This document shows positions 45,299 to 53,880 of a stretch of 64,000 bases of DNA, piece by piece. Source of the stretch: Massilia solisilvae. Its GTDB lineage: Bacteria; Pseudomonadota; Gammaproteobacteria; Burkholderiales; Burkholderiaceae_D. Location: assembly GCF_024753215.1 (NCBI RefSeq), contig NZ_JANUGV010000007.1, positions 124,001 to 188,000 of the forward strand. Reading direction: 5' to 3'. A program made the translations under genes and the position numbers. Below the pieces are notes generated by a model that was not told where the DNA came from, ran no database searches, and saw only the letters and a list, made by a program, of their open reading frames with translations. Numbering within the stretch: the stretch's first letter is position 1; every line of letters starts with the position of its first letter.

Positions 45299-46116
45299 AG
45301 ATCAGTTTTATCGGCGGCGGCAACATGGCCACCGCGCTTATCGCGGGCCTCGTGGGCAGGCTTGCAGCGGGGCCGGACATCCAGGTGGTGGACCCGAACA
45401 GCGAGGCGCTGCACAGGCTCAATGGGCAGTATGGCGTGAACACGGCCGAGACGATCGGCGCGCGCGTGGGCGAAAGCGAAGTGGTGGTGCTGGCCGTGAA
45501 GCCGCAGCAGATGCGCGAGGTGGCCGCGGCGCTGCGCCCGCAGCTGGCGCAATCGCGCCCGCTGGTGTTGTCGATTGCGGCCGGCATTCGCGGCGCGGAT
45601 TTGTCGCGCTGGCTGGGCGATTACGGCGCCATCGTGCGCTGCATGCCCAACACGCCGGCGCTGGTGGGCATGGGCGTGACCGGCATGGTCGCCATGCCGG
45701 GCGTGAGCGAGCAGCAGAAGGCTGCGGCCGACAGCATCCTGCGCGCGGTCGGCAAGACCGTGTGGCTCAGTGATGAGTCGCTGATCGACCCGGTGACGGG
45801 GGTGTCGGGCAGCGGGCCGGCGTACGTGTTCTACTTCATGGAAGCGATGCAGCAGGCGGCGCTGGAGCTGGGGCTGTCGGCGGAGCAGGGCAAGGAGCTG
45901 GCGCTCGAAACCTTCCGTGGCGCGGCGCAATTGGCGGCGCAATCGAGCGAGCCGGTCGAGGTGCTGCGCGAGCGCGTCACCTCCAAGGGCGGCACCACCT
46001 ACGCGGCGATCACGAGCATGGAGCAGGCTGGCGTGAAGCAGGCGATTGTGGAAGCGGTGAAGGCAGCCGCGGCGCGTGGCCGCGAGCTGGGGGAACAGAT
46101 GGGCAGGGATGCCTGA
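45295..46116 (+). CDS. proC: Pyrroline-5-carboxylate reductase
   Basis: 273 residues. Last step of proline synthesis, reducing pyrroline-5-carboxylate with NADPH. The Rossmann motif is ISFIGGGNMATALIAGL. The family signature is MPNTPALVGMGVTGM. The C-terminal dimer domain has PVTGVSGSGPAYVFYFMEAM and TSKGGTT. Coupled to yggS by ATGA. Confidence 0.96.
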   Translation: MKISFIGGGNMATALIAGLVGRLAAGPDIQVVDPNSEALHRLNGQYGVNTAETIGARVGESEVVVLAVKPQQMREVAAALRPQLAQSRPLVLSIAAGIRGADLSRWLGDYGAIVRCMPNTPALVGMGVTGMVAMPGVSEQQKAAADSILRAVGKTVWLSDESLIDPVTGVSGSGPAYVFYFMEAMQQAALELGLSAEQGKELALETFRGAAQLAAQSSEPVEVLRERVTSKGGTTYAAITSMEQAGVKQAIVEAVKAAAARGRELGEQMGRDA

Positions 46117-46137
46117 ACGGGCCTGGCCCGCACGGTT

Positions 46138-46220
46138 TGGACGCGTGGGCGGGAAACCCGCCCACCCTACGAAAGCGGGCAGGCGGTAGGGTGGGCGGCT
46201 GTGCCGCCCACGCGTTCAAC
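46138..46220. repeat. REP/BIME-like repeat, family B copy between proC and the yqj-like operon
   Basis: GGACGCGTGGGCGGG-AAA-CCCGCCCACCCTAC is followed by GGTAGGGTGGGCGGC-TGT-GCCGCCCACGCGTTCAAC. The TCA at 46216-46218 is the stop codon (TGA, minus strand) of the next gene, so this repeat also contributes coding sequence. Confidence 0.88.
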
Positions 46221-46518
46221 CAGCGTTGGGCCGTGTCAGCAGCGGCAGCACCTTCTGCGCCACCTTCCATAACGACAGGCCGGCAGCGGCCAGCTTCAGC
46301 ACGCGCTTGGGCCGCGTGACCGCAAGGCCAAGCGCCACGCCCGCCACCGCGAGCACCACGGGCTTGTTCGCGGCGACAAAGCCGCCAACGCCCGCGCCGC
46401 CGAAAGGCGTCTTGAGCGCCGCGACTTCCTCGGCCAGGAACCCGCGCTGCAGCGCGCACAGTTCAATCAGTTCGGCGCGTCGCTGCGCCAGCAAGACAGC
46501 TTCTTTACTCACTTGCAT
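46216..46518 (-). CDS. YqjK-like small protein
   Basis: 100 residues. An N-terminal helix (SKEAVLLAQRRAELIELCALQR) is followed by an amphipathic or membrane-seeking C-terminus (KPVVLAVAGVALGLAVTRPK; LKLAAAGLSLWKVAQKVLP). Size, position and sequence order fit the third gene of a yqjD-yqjE-yqjK set. ATG at 46518 is chosen; GTG 46512 is an alternative. It overlaps the upstream holin-like gene by 14 bases. Its stop lies in a repeat element. Confidence 0.65.
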   Translation of the reverse strand: MQVSKEAVLLAQRRAELIELCALQRGFLAEEVAALKTPFGGAGVGGFVAANKPVVLAVAGVALGLAVTRPKRVLKLAAAGLSLWKVAQKVLPLLTRPNAG

Positions 46519-46882
46519 GCCCCGCGCCGGTGATGAAATCGAGATCGTTGCGCAGCTCCTTGCGCGTCGCTTCGAAAAGCGCCGGCTTTGCCGCAAAGCT
46601 GGCCTGCACGCGGTTCAGGATCACGAAACCGGCCAGTGCAAGCAGCACCGCCATGGCGCCCACGGCGGCCAGGCGGTAGCTGTCCCAGAACAGCAGCACG
46701 ACGAACAGTGCGGCGAACAGCACCGCGCCGGCGCCCAGCAGCACCGCCATCAGCGTCCAGGCCAGGTAGCCGGACAGGCGACGGGCCTCCTCCTGCACCT
46801 CCACGGCCGCCAGTTCCAGCCGTGTGTGCAGCATGGCGACCAGCGTCGCCCCGATGCGGCCTACCGCCGCCCCGAGTGCCAT
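46505..46882 (-). CDS. Phage holin family protein, YqjE-like
   Basis: 125 residues with two hydrophobic hairpin helices (SGYLAWTLMAVLLGAGAVLF; AAVGAMAVLLALAGFVIL) between charged ends. It is called phage holin family (Pfam holin superfamily 6) in databases, but it is a chromosomal inner-membrane protein, not part of a prophage. It starts one base after the DUF883 gene stop. Confidence 0.8.
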   Translation of the reverse strand: MALGAAVGRIGATLVAMLHTRLELAAVEVQEEARRLSGYLAWTLMAVLLGAGAVLFAALFVVLLFWDSYRLAAVGAMAVLLALAGFVILNRVQASFAAKPALFEATRKELRNDLDFITGAGHASE

Positions 46883-46883
46883 C

Positions 46884-47204
46884 TTACTTGCGTGCGATGA
46901 GCATGCCGATGACCACGCCCACCGCCGCGCCCAGGCCCACCGCCTTCCACGGATTTTCTTTTACGTAGTCGTCGGTGGCCTTGGCCGCAACCTTGGCCTT
47001 TTCCACCGCAGCCTGTTCCAGGCGCATCAGGTCGTCCTTGGCATTGACCAGGGTGCGTTCGAACTTGGCCTTGGCGGCCTTCAGTTCTTCGCCCGACAGC
47101 TGGGTGCCGTGGCGCAGCCAGGCTTCGGCGTCGGCGATGACGGTTTTCAGGTCGGTGACCAGTTGGTCGCGGGCGCCGGTTTGGGTGGGGATGCGTTCGA
47201 TCAT
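46884..47204 (-). CDS. DUF883 (YqjD/ElaB) family protein
   Basis: 106 residues. A long amphipathic helix (ARDQLVTDLKTVIADAEAWL, KAKFERTLVNAKDDLMRLEQ) is followed by DDYVKENPWKAVGLGAAVG and a C-terminal membrane anchor ending LIARK. In E. coli, YqjD and ElaB are membrane-anchored ribosome-associated proteins of stationary phase; that role is by analogy. First gene of the set, with AAGAGG before ATG 47204. Confidence 0.9.
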   Translation of the reverse strand: MIERIPTQTGARDQLVTDLKTVIADAEAWLRHGTQLSGEELKAAKAKFERTLVNAKDDLMRLEQAAVEKAKVAAKATDDYVKENPWKAVGLGAAVGVVIGMLIARK

Positions 47205-47287
47205 GATGAACCTCTTCGTGTTGGTTGGTGTCGGGCCCGGTGCGTATTGCTTGCGTGCATTCGGCACCGAGTGTATTCCGGACAATA

Positions 47288-48142
47288 TTATCCTATTGCA
47301 TAGTCTAACGCGACACCGGCGAACACGGCCGCACCCAACCAGTTGTTGTGGCGGAAGGCCGCAAAGCAACGCATGCGGTCGCGGCCGCGGATCAGGAAAT
47401 AGTGGTAGACCGCCATGGCCACCGCAACGGCGATGCCGGCGACGAACCACCAGCGCAGGCCGATCACCCAGCCGCAGACGAGGTCGATCGCCAGCGCGGC
47501 CGCGTAGCACAGCATCACGGCTGCCACGTCGTAACGGCCAAAGGTGATGGCCGAGGTCTTGATGCCGATCTTCAGGTCGTCATCGCGGTCCACCATCGCG
47601 TATTCGGTATCGTACGCAACAGCCCAGAAAATATTGGCAACCAGCAGCCACCAGGCGACCGCCGGCACTTCGCCCTGCACGGCGGCAAACGCCATCGGGA
47701 TGCCGAAGCCGAATGCGATGCCCAGGTAGGCCTGCGGGATGGCGAAGAAGCGCTTGAAATAGGGGTAGGTGCCGGCAACGATCACGGCGACCACGGACAG
47801 TTCCTTGGTCAGCGCGTTCAGGGGCAGGATCAGCAGGAACGAGATGACGGACAGCGCGGCGGCAACCGCCACCGCTTCCCACGCCCTGATGCGGCCGCTG
47901 GTGAGCGGGCGTTCGGCGGTGCGCTTGACATGCAGGTCGAAGTCGCGGTCGGCGTAGTCGTTGATCGCGCAGCCGGCCGAGCGCATCAGCGCCGTGCCGA
48001 CGACGAAGATGACGATGTACAGCGGATCGGGCTTGCCGCCGGCGGCCATCCACAACGCCCACAGCGTCGGCCACAAGAGGAGGAGGATGCCGATCGGCTT
48101 GTCGGCACGGACCAGGCGGAAATACAGCGCCAGTTTGCTCAT
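47288..48142 (-). CDS. ubiA: 4-hydroxybenzoate octaprenyltransferase
   Basis: A 284-residue membrane prenyltransferase with eight or nine helices. Attaches the polyprenyl tail to 4-hydroxybenzoate in ubiquinone synthesis. Both Asp motifs are present: NDYADRDFD in the first half and [12 protein letters not shown] in the second. The N-terminus [20 protein letters not shown] is diagnostic. Not linked to ubiC here. Confidence 0.95.
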   Translation of the reverse strand: MSKLALYFRLVRADKPIGILLLLWPTLWALWMAAGGKPDPLYIVIFVVGTALMRSAGCAINDYADRDFDLHVKRTAERPLTSGRIRAWEAVAVAAALSVISFLLILPLNALTKELSVVAVIVAGTYPYFKRFFAIPQAYLGIAFGFGIPMAFAAVQGEVPAVAWWLLVANIFWAVAYDTEYAMVDRDDDLKIGIKTSAITFGRYDVAAVMLCYAAALAIDLVCGWVIGLRWWFVAGIAVAVAMAVYHYFLIRGRDRMRCFAAFRHNNWLGAAVFAGVALDYAIG

Positions 48143-48170
48143 GAATTGATTCTTAATAGTTAAAAACAGG

Positions 48171-48255
48171 TAGGGTGGGCAGCTTGTCTGCCCACGCGTT
48201 CAGACAGTGCGCGCGCTGGCCGAACGCGTGGGCAGGAAACCTGCCCACCCTACGT
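48171..48255. repeat. REP/BIME-like repeat, family B copy upstream of ubiA
   Basis: GTAGGGTGGGCAGC-TTGT-CTGCCCACGCGTTCAG and CGAACGCGTGGGCAGG-AAA-CCTGCCCACCCTACG in inverted order. It occupies nearly the whole gap between the ubiA start and the oxyR stop. Confidence 0.88.
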
Positions 48256-48262
48256 TATGACA

Positions 48263-49204
48263 TTACGCGGCCTCCGCCACCGACACCATCTGCACCCCGG
48301 GCAGGTCGCACTCGCCCACCGCCTTGCAGATCGCATCGATCGCTGCGCGCCGGGTAAAGCTCTTGCGCCAGGCGATGACCACGCGGCGCGACGGCACCGG
48401 CGGGGCGAACGGCACGAAGGCGATCATGCCGTTCGGGTCGTGCATGTCGCGTACCGATGCGCGCGGCAGCACCGTCAGGCCAATGCCGCTGGCCACCATA
48501 TGCCGGATGGTCTCGAGCGACGAGCCTTCGAAGGTGCGCTGCATGCCGTTGCCGCCGGACGAGAAACGCGCCATCTCCGGGCACACTTCCAGCACCTGGT
48601 CGCGAAAGCAGTGCCCGCTGCCCAACAGCAGCATGGTTTCCTGCTTCAGGTCCTCCGCCGGTATTTCCTTGCGCGTGGCCCACGGGTGGTTGCGCGGCAC
48701 CGCCACCACGAACGGCTCGTCGTACAGCGGCTGCACCATCAGCCCCTGCTCCGGCAGCGGCAGGGCCATGATGGCGGCATCGAGCTCGCCCTGGCGCAGC
48801 TGCTCGATCAGCTTGACGGTGAAATTCTCTTGCAATATCAGCGGCATCTGCGGGGCCGCATCGATCATGGTCTTGACCAGCGGCGGCAGCAGGTAGGGCG
48901 CGATGGTGTAGATCACGCCCAGGCGCAGCGGGCCGGCCAGCGGGTCCTTGTTCTGCTTGGCCAGTTCCTTGATGGCCGCGGTCTGCTCCAGCACGCGCTC
49001 GGCCTGCGCCACGATCTGCGCGCCGATCGGCGTGACCGACACTTCCGAGCCGCCGCGCTCGAACAGCGTCACCCCCAGTTCGTCCTCGAGCTTCTTGATC
49101 GCGACCGACAGCGTGGGCTGGGCGACGAAGCAGGCCTCGGCCGCGTGGCCGAAATGCCGGGCGCGCGCCACGGCAACGATGTATTTGAGTTCGGTGAGAG
49201 TCAT
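48263..49204 (-). CDS. oxyR: Hydrogen peroxide-sensing LysR-type regulator OxyR
   Basis: 313 residues. N-terminal winged helix (MTLTELKYIVAVARARHFGH; AQPTLSVAIKKLEDELG), then the LysR effector domain. The two redox cysteines fall at C199 and C208 (GSGHCFRDQVLEVCPE), the exact spacing and numbering of E. coli OxyR, so thiol switching by H2O2 is expected. It is divergent from a PilT-family gene. Confidence 0.94.
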   Translation of the reverse strand: MTLTELKYIVAVARARHFGHAAEACFVAQPTLSVAIKKLEDELGVTLFERGGSEVSVTPIGAQIVAQAERVLEQTAAIKELAKQNKDPLAGPLRLGVIYTIAPYLLPPLVKTMIDAAPQMPLILQENFTVKLIEQLRQGELDAAIMALPLPEQGLMVQPLYDEPFVVAVPRNHPWATRKEIPAEDLKQETMLLLGSGHCFRDQVLEVCPEMARFSSGGNGMQRTFEGSSLETIRHMVASGIGLTVLPRASVRDMHDPNGMIAFVPFAPPVPSRRVVIAWRKSFTRRAAIDAICKAVGECDLPGVQMVSVAEAA

Positions 49205-49270
49205 AGGGCCCGGTCGGTCGTATTTGTATTGGAACAACACCGAGTTGGTAATGGTCAGCCAGGAAATACT

Positions 49271-49299
49271 ATTTTACCGGGAATCATAGTCGATATAAT
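49271..49299 (+). promoter_or_regulatory. Candidate promoter of the third PilT-family gene
   Basis: TATAAT at 49294-49299 with a weak TTTTAC-type -35 at 16 bases. The start codon follows at 49345. Confidence 0.35.
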
Positions 49300-49344
49300 T
49301 GCCGGGCTGCCGTTTTGCCCGACCCCACCATTTGAAAGGCGCGC

Positions 49345-50541
49345 ATGTCCTCGACCTTTGGCCCGGCGGAAGCCCAGGCTTACATCCACAAACTGCTGAC
49401 CGTCATGCACCACCAGGGCGGTTCGGACCTGTTCATTTCCGCTGACTTCCCGCCGAGCATGAAGCACCAGGGCGCGATGAAGCCGTTGTCGCAGCAAAAG
49501 CTCACCGGCGAGGTTACGCGCGCGCTGGCCAATTCGCTGATGAACGAGCGCCAGCGCGCCGAGTTTGACGCCGAGATGGAATGCAACTTCGCGATCTCGC
49601 TGCCCAACGTGTGCCGCTTCCGCGTCAACGTATTCATGCAGCAGCAGAACGTGGCCATGGTGATCCGGACCATCGCTTCCGAGATCCCGAACTTCGAGAA
49701 GCTCGACCTGCCCGAAGTGCTCAAGGATGTCATCATGACCAAGCGCGGCCTGGTGCTGGTGGTGGGTGGCACCGGTTCGGGCAAATCGACCACGCTGGCG
49801 GCGATGATCGACTACCGCAACAGCAATTCGGCCGGCCACATCATCACCGTCGAAGACCCGGTCGAGTACGTGCACAAGAACAAAGGCTGCCTGATCACGC
49901 ACCGCGAAGTGGGCGTGGACACGCTGTCGTGGCACAACGCGCTGAAGAACACGCTGCGCCAGGCGCCGGACGTGATCCTGATCGGTGAGATCCGCGACAC
50001 GGAAACCATGGAGCACGCGATCGCGTTCGCCGAAACCGGCCATTTGTGCCTGGGCACGCTGCACGCGAACAACGCCAACCAGACGATGGACCGGATCATC
50101 AACTTCTTCCCGGAAGAGCGGCGCAACCAGCTGCTGTCGGACCTGTCGTCGAACCTGCGCGCGATCATCTCGCAGCGCCTGGTGCGCACCGAGGACGGCA
50201 AGGGCCGCAAGGCCGCCATCGAGATCCTGCTGAACACGGCGACGATCAGCGAGATGATCCTGAAGGGCAACTTCCAGAACATCAAGGAAATCATGCACAA
50301 GTCGCGCGAGCTGGGCATGTGCACGTTTGACCAGGCGCTGTTCGACCTGTACAACAAGGGTTTGATCAGCTATGACGAGGCGATCCGCAACGCCGACTCG
50401 GCCAACGGCCTGCGCCTGCAGATCAAGCTGCATGGCGAGCGCAAGGAGCCGGGCGAGGAGGGCGGCGGTGGCGGCGGGCTGGGCCTGTCGCTGCAGGAGG
50501 AGCCGGAAGAGGACGACAACAGCGAGGCGCCGAAGCACTGA
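49345..50541 (+). CDS. PilT/PilU family ATPase, second PilU-like paralog
   Basis: 398 residues. Walker A GGTGSGKST, ITVEDPVEYVHKN, Walker B ILIGEIRDTETM and LGTLHANNANQ are all intact. The C-terminal part (ISEMILKGNFQNIKEIMHKS, FDLYNKGLISYDEAIRNADS) is PilU-like. It ends with an unusual Gly/Glu-rich acidic tail (EEGGGGGGLGLSLQEEPEED). It lies apart from pilT-pilU, two bases upstream of rfaE2. It is probably a specialised retraction motor of type IV pili; exact role unknown. Confidence 0.88.
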   Translation: MSSTFGPAEAQAYIHKLLTVMHHQGGSDLFISADFPPSMKHQGAMKPLSQQKLTGEVTRALANSLMNERQRAEFDAEMECNFAISLPNVCRFRVNVFMQQQNVAMVIRTIASEIPNFEKLDLPEVLKDVIMTKRGLVLVVGGTGSGKSTTLAAMIDYRNSNSAGHIITVEDPVEYVHKNKGCLITHREVGVDTLSWHNALKNTLRQAPDVILIGEIRDTETMEHAIAFAETGHLCLGTLHANNANQTMDRIINFFPEERRNQLLSDLSSNLRAIISQRLVRTEDGKGRKAAIEILLNTATISEMILKGNFQNIKEIMHKSRELGMCTFDQALFDLYNKGLISYDEAIRNADSANGLRLQIKLHGERKEPGEEGGGGGGLGLSLQEEPEEDDNSEAPKH

Positions 50542-50542
50542 T

Positions 50543-51022
50543 ATGCCAGCATTCGAAGACAAAATCTGCAACCGCGCCGAACTGAAGGCGCGCGTTGCCG
50601 CACTGCCCAAGCCGGTGGTGCTCACCAACGGCGTGTTCGACATCCTGCACCGGGGGCATGTGACCTACCTGGCGCAGGCGCGCGAACTGGGCGCCTCGCT
50701 GGTGGTGGCGGTCAACACCGACGCCTCGGTCAAGCGCCTGGGCAAGGGCGACGACCGGCCGCTCAACACCATGGCCGACCGCGCCGCCGTGCTGGCCGCG
50801 CTCGAATCGGTGAGCCTGGTCGTTGAGTTCGACGAGGACACGGCGCTGGAAGTGGTGCAGGAGGCGCGCCCCGATATCTACGCAAAGGGCGGTGACTACG
50901 TGATGACCGAGATCCCCGAGGGCAAGGCCGTGATCGCCAATGGCGGCAAGGCCGTTGCCATCGACTTCGAGCACGACCGCTCGACCACCAAGCTGCTGGC
51001 GAAGGTGCGTTCGTACTCCTGA
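50543..51022 (+). CDS. rfaE2: D-glycero-beta-D-manno-heptose 1-phosphate adenylyltransferase
   Basis: A 159-residue nucleotidyltransferase of the RfaE2/HldE C-domain. Makes ADP-heptose for the lipopolysaccharide inner core. HRGH at 36-39 is the HxGH ATP motif, and the family block KGGDYVMTEIPEG is present. It stands alone, without the HldE kinase domain, as in many betaproteobacteria. Starts one base after the previous stop. Confidence 0.94.
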   Translation: MPAFEDKICNRAELKARVAALPKPVVLTNGVFDILHRGHVTYLAQARELGASLVVAVNTDASVKRLGKGDDRPLNTMADRAAVLAALESVSLVVEFDEDTALEVVQEARPDIYAKGGDYVMTEIPEGKAVIANGGKAVAIDFEHDRSTTKLLAKVRSYS

Positions 51023-51126
51023 TCAGCAGCGATCGGAACCAGTTCTCTGCTCAAGCCCGAAAGCCGTCGTTCCCGACTTGCCGCCCGCCGGCGCGGGAGC
51101 GACCTTGTTTTTGGTGGGCCAGTTGT

Positions 51127-51597
51127 TCAGCTGCCGCCGTCGTAGCCGTTCTGGCGCCACGCTTCGTACACGACGACGGCCACGGTATTCGACAGGTTCA
51201 GGCTGCGGTTGCCCGGGCGCATCGGCAAGCGGATGCGCTGGGCAGCCGGGAACGATTCGCGCAGCGCCGGGTCGAGCCCACGCGATTCGGCGCCAAAGAT
51301 GAAGAAGTCGCCCGGCCTGAACTGGACGTCGGCAAACGGCGACGAGCCGTGGGTGGTCATCGCGAACATGCGCGCCGGATCAGGTCGGGCCTCGGCCAGA
51401 AACGCGTCCCAGTTCTTGTGCACCTTCATGGTCGCGTAATCGTGGTAATCGAGTCCGGCGCGGCGCATCTTGGCGTCGTCCAGCGGAAAGCCGAGCGGCT
51501 CGATCAGGTGCAGCTGCGCGCCCGTGTTGGCGCACAGGCGGATGACGTTGCCCGTGTTGGGCGGGATCTCGGGTTCGACCAGAACGACGTGAAACAA
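51127..51597 (-). CDS. trmL: tRNA (cytidine(34)-2'-O)-methyltransferase TrmL
   Basis: A 156-residue SPOUT-fold methyltransferase that modifies the wobble base of tRNA-Leu isoacceptors. Motifs: EIPPNTGNVIRLCANTG, FGAESRGLD and PMRPGNRSLNLSNTVAVVVY, the knotted SAM site. Convergent with rfaE2. Confidence 0.95.
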   Translation of the reverse strand: MFHVVLVEPEIPPNTGNVIRLCANTGAQLHLIEPLGFPLDDAKMRRAGLDYHDYATMKVHKNWDAFLAEARPDPARMFAMTTHGSSPFADVQFRPGDFFIFGAESRGLDPALRESFPAAQRIRLPMRPGNRSLNLSNTVAVVVYEAWRQNGYDGGS

Positions 51598-51667
51598 AGC
51601 GATCTCCTTACAAAAACAACTGCTCGATTCCGGGCTTGGTCCCCGTTGTCCGGAATATCTTAGTTAG

Positions 51668-51783
51668 CGTCGTTCCGGCGCAGGCCGGAACCCATAACCC
51701 GTACGCGACGTGCCGCGATTTTCTGCCCACTCGCGGCCCCAGTGGACTCAGCATGGGTCCCGGCGGCGTCGGTCCCCGCGGCT
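51668..51783. repeat. REP-like pair, family A copy 4
   Basis: CGTCGTTCCGGC-GCAG-GCCGGAACCCAT at the left and ACTCAGCATGGGTCCCGGC...GGTCCCCGCGG at the right, in inverted order. The right unit is decayed in its centre. It lies between trmL and comF. Confidence 0.7.
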
Positions 51784-52517
51784 CAACGTGGCGGCGTGCG
51801 CGCGAACACCAGGTTGGTCACGCGCGCCGCGCCAGCTTGCTTGAGCGTGGACGCCAGCTCGTCCAGTGTGCTGCCGGTGGTCATCACGTCGTCCACGATG
51901 CCCACATGGCGGCCGGCCACCGCGTCCAGCATCTGCGGCGCGACCGCAAACGCGCCCCGGATGTTGCGCCTGCGTTCCCCCGGCGCCACGCCCGACTGCG
52001 CCCGCGTATCCACCTCGCGCAGCGCCAGCCGCGCCTGCAGCGGCACACCAAGCGACCGTGCCAGCGGCCGGGCGATTTCCAGCGCCTGGTTGAATCCACG
52101 CTCGACCAGCCGCTGCGGCCCCAGCGGCACCGGGCACAGCAGGTCCGGCAGCGCGGGACCGGCCCGGGCCAGCGCCGCGTCGCGCAGCAGCTGCGCAAAC
52201 CATGGCGCCAAGGCGAGCTGGCTGGCGAATTTGAGCTGCAATACCAGCTGGTCCAGCGGCGCCGCGTAGTCCGCCGCCACCACGGTGGCGTCGAAGGCCG
52301 GCGGGTCGGCCAGGCAGGCGCCGCACAGTGGCGCGGGCGCGGGCAGCGGGTTGGCACACCGCGCGCAGCGTGCACGCTCGCTCACGTACTGCGCGTGGCA
52401 ATCCGTGCACACCACACGCCCGCACGTCTGGCCGCATAGCGCGCAGCACGACGGCAGCAACGCCTGCGCCAGCGCGCGTGGCCAGCGGTGCCACCACAAG
52501 CGCAGGCGGTCGGGCAT
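51783..52517 (-). CDS. ComF family protein (zinc ribbon plus phosphoribosyltransferase fold)
   Basis: 244 residues. An N-terminal set of CxxC pairs (C25/C28, C37/C40, C51/C54, C65/C68) forms a double zinc ribbon. It is followed by a type I PRTase domain with the PRPP loop VDDVMTTGST at 208-217. ComF proteins work in natural transformation in several bacteria; the biochemical role is unsettled. Divergent from bioC with a short gap. ATG 52517 is chosen over a TTG six codons upstream. Confidence 0.9.
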   Translation of the reverse strand: MPDRLRLWWHRWPRALAQALLPSCCALCGQTCGRVVCTDCHAQYVSERARCARCANPLPAPAPLCGACLADPPAFDATVVAADYAAPLDQLVLQLKFASQLALAPWFAQLLRDAALARAGPALPDLLCPVPLGPQRLVERGFNQALEIARPLARSLGVPLQARLALREVDTRAQSGVAPGERRRNIRGAFAVAPQMLDAVAGRHVGIVDDVMTTGSTLDELASTLKQAGAARVTNLVFARTPPR

Positions 52518-52578
52518 CGGCTCGTCTTCCCACAAACATGTACACTCCCGCCATTATCTCACCTGAACGCAACACAAC

Positions 52579-53493
52579 ATGGCTTCTCCCCAATCCTCGT
52601 CCAAAATGAGCGCGCCCATCGACATGGCGTGCGTCCGCCAGCTGTTTTCCCGTCCCGCTCGCGTTGCCGAATCGAACTTTTTGCGGCGCGAGATCGCCGC
52701 GCGCATGCACGAGCGGCTGGCGCTGGTGAAGATCGCGCCCGAGCGCGTGCTCGACGCCGGTTGTGGCACGGGCGAGGACCTCGCCCTGTTACAGAAAACC
52801 TATCCGGCCGCCCAGATCGTGGGCGTCGATGCCGCCCCCGCGCTGCTGGCTGCCGCCAAAGGGCCGGCGCCGCGCCCGCTGAACCAACTGCTCAGCCGTT
52901 TGATGCCGGCCAAGACCGGTGTTGACCTGCTCAGTGGCGACTTCGGCAACCTGCCGCTGGGCCCGAACTCGATCGACCTTGTGTGGTCGAATCTCGCGCT
53001 CCATTGGCATCCCCAGCCCGACAAGGTGTTTGCCGAGTGGCGCCGCGTGTTGCGGGTGGATGGCTTGCTGATGTTCTCCAATTTTGGCCCGGATACATTC
53101 AAGGAACTGCGCACGGCGTTTGCGTCCCTGGACGAAACGCCGCATGCCTTGCCGTTCGTGGACATGCACGATTTTGGCGACCAGTTGGTGGAGGCCGGGT
53201 TTTCCACGCCCGTGATGGACATGGAGCAGATCACGGTCACCTATGACACAGCGGCCGCGCTGCTGGCCGATGTGCGCGCGCTGGGCGGCAACCCGCTGGC
53301 CACGCGCCGCCGCGGCCTGATCGGGCGTGCCGCCTGGCAACGGATGCTGGCGGCGCTGGAGGCCCAGCGCCGTCCCGACGGCAAGCTTGGCCTGACATTC
53401 GAAGTGGTGTACGGCCATGCATTCCGCCCGGTGCCCAAGAAAACGGCAGCCGGCGAATCGATCGTCCGGTTCCAGCCGCGCCCGCCGCAGTAA
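52579..53493 (+). CDS. bioC: BioC-type methyltransferase (malonyl-ACP O-methyltransferase)
   Basis: A 304-residue class I SAM methyltransferase. Motif I is VLDAGCGTGEDLALL, with GVDAAPALL and LVWSNLALHWHPQPD further on; the last is characteristic of BioC-like proteins. BioC masks the malonyl carboxylate at the start of biotin synthesis. No other bio gene is adjacent, so a related methyltransferase is possible. Confidence 0.8.
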   Translation: MASPQSSSKMSAPIDMACVRQLFSRPARVAESNFLRREIAARMHERLALVKIAPERVLDAGCGTGEDLALLQKTYPAAQIVGVDAAPALLAAAKGPAPRPLNQLLSRLMPAKTGVDLLSGDFGNLPLGPNSIDLVWSNLALHWHPQPDKVFAEWRRVLRVDGLLMFSNFGPDTFKELRTAFASLDETPHALPFVDMHDFGDQLVEAGFSTPVMDMEQITVTYDTAAALLADVRALGGNPLATRRRGLIGRAAWQRMLAALEAQRRPDGKLGLTFEVVYGHAFRPVPKKTAAGESIVRFQPRPPQ

Positions 53494-53880
53494 GTGTCAC
53501 GTAAGAATTTTGCAAGATTTGCGTCAGGCCAGTGTAAGATTGGTGAAGTGCAAATTTGCTGCCAAGACTAATTTTCTTGAATAAATGTTAGTGACTTGCG
53601 TATAATCAAAGACAATTTCTTCCGACTGTGGTAGCAGCACGCTGGAAATAAAAGCAGTAACGGCGTTAGAGTCGGACTGAATTACAGCATTTGCAAGAAT
53701 CAGTGGTCATGCGGTGGGAGTGTTTCGCGGATCAATGATGGGCTCCTGCCAAGCCGCAGTGCGTTGTATTGCTGCGCGTGTCGGCCGCGGGCCTTTTGCA
53801 AGAGGTGTTGCGGGCCGGCAGTCAGTCATCGTTGCCGAGCCATTAAAAAATTATTATTTTTTTGGGTGGTTGGGGACAAC
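53494..53880 (+). promoter_or_regulatory. 387-base region with the cytochrome oxidase promoter and long leader
   Basis: TTGAAT (53577-53582), 18 bases, TATAAT (53601-53606) is the best promoter in the window. If used, the coxB leader is about 265 bases, unusually long. Just before the start is an A/T tract (ATTAAAAAATTATTATTTTTTT, here described by position 53842-53863), then GGGTGGTTGGGGACAAC before ATG 53881. No small RNA or ORF is recognised in the leader. Confidence 0.55.

Noticed and set aside
46505-46882. Prophage, because of a phage holin family gene
   Set aside because: It belongs to a yqjD/yqjE/yqjK-like housekeeping set, with no other phage gene nearby.
48171-48255. Insertion sequence ends or attachment site
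   Set aside because: The same element recurs without any transposase or integrase between copies, so it is a REP/BIME-type repeat.
53607-53880. Riboswitch or small RNA in the coxB leader
   Set aside because: No known class of structure or strong terminator-like hairpin could be identified by eye.
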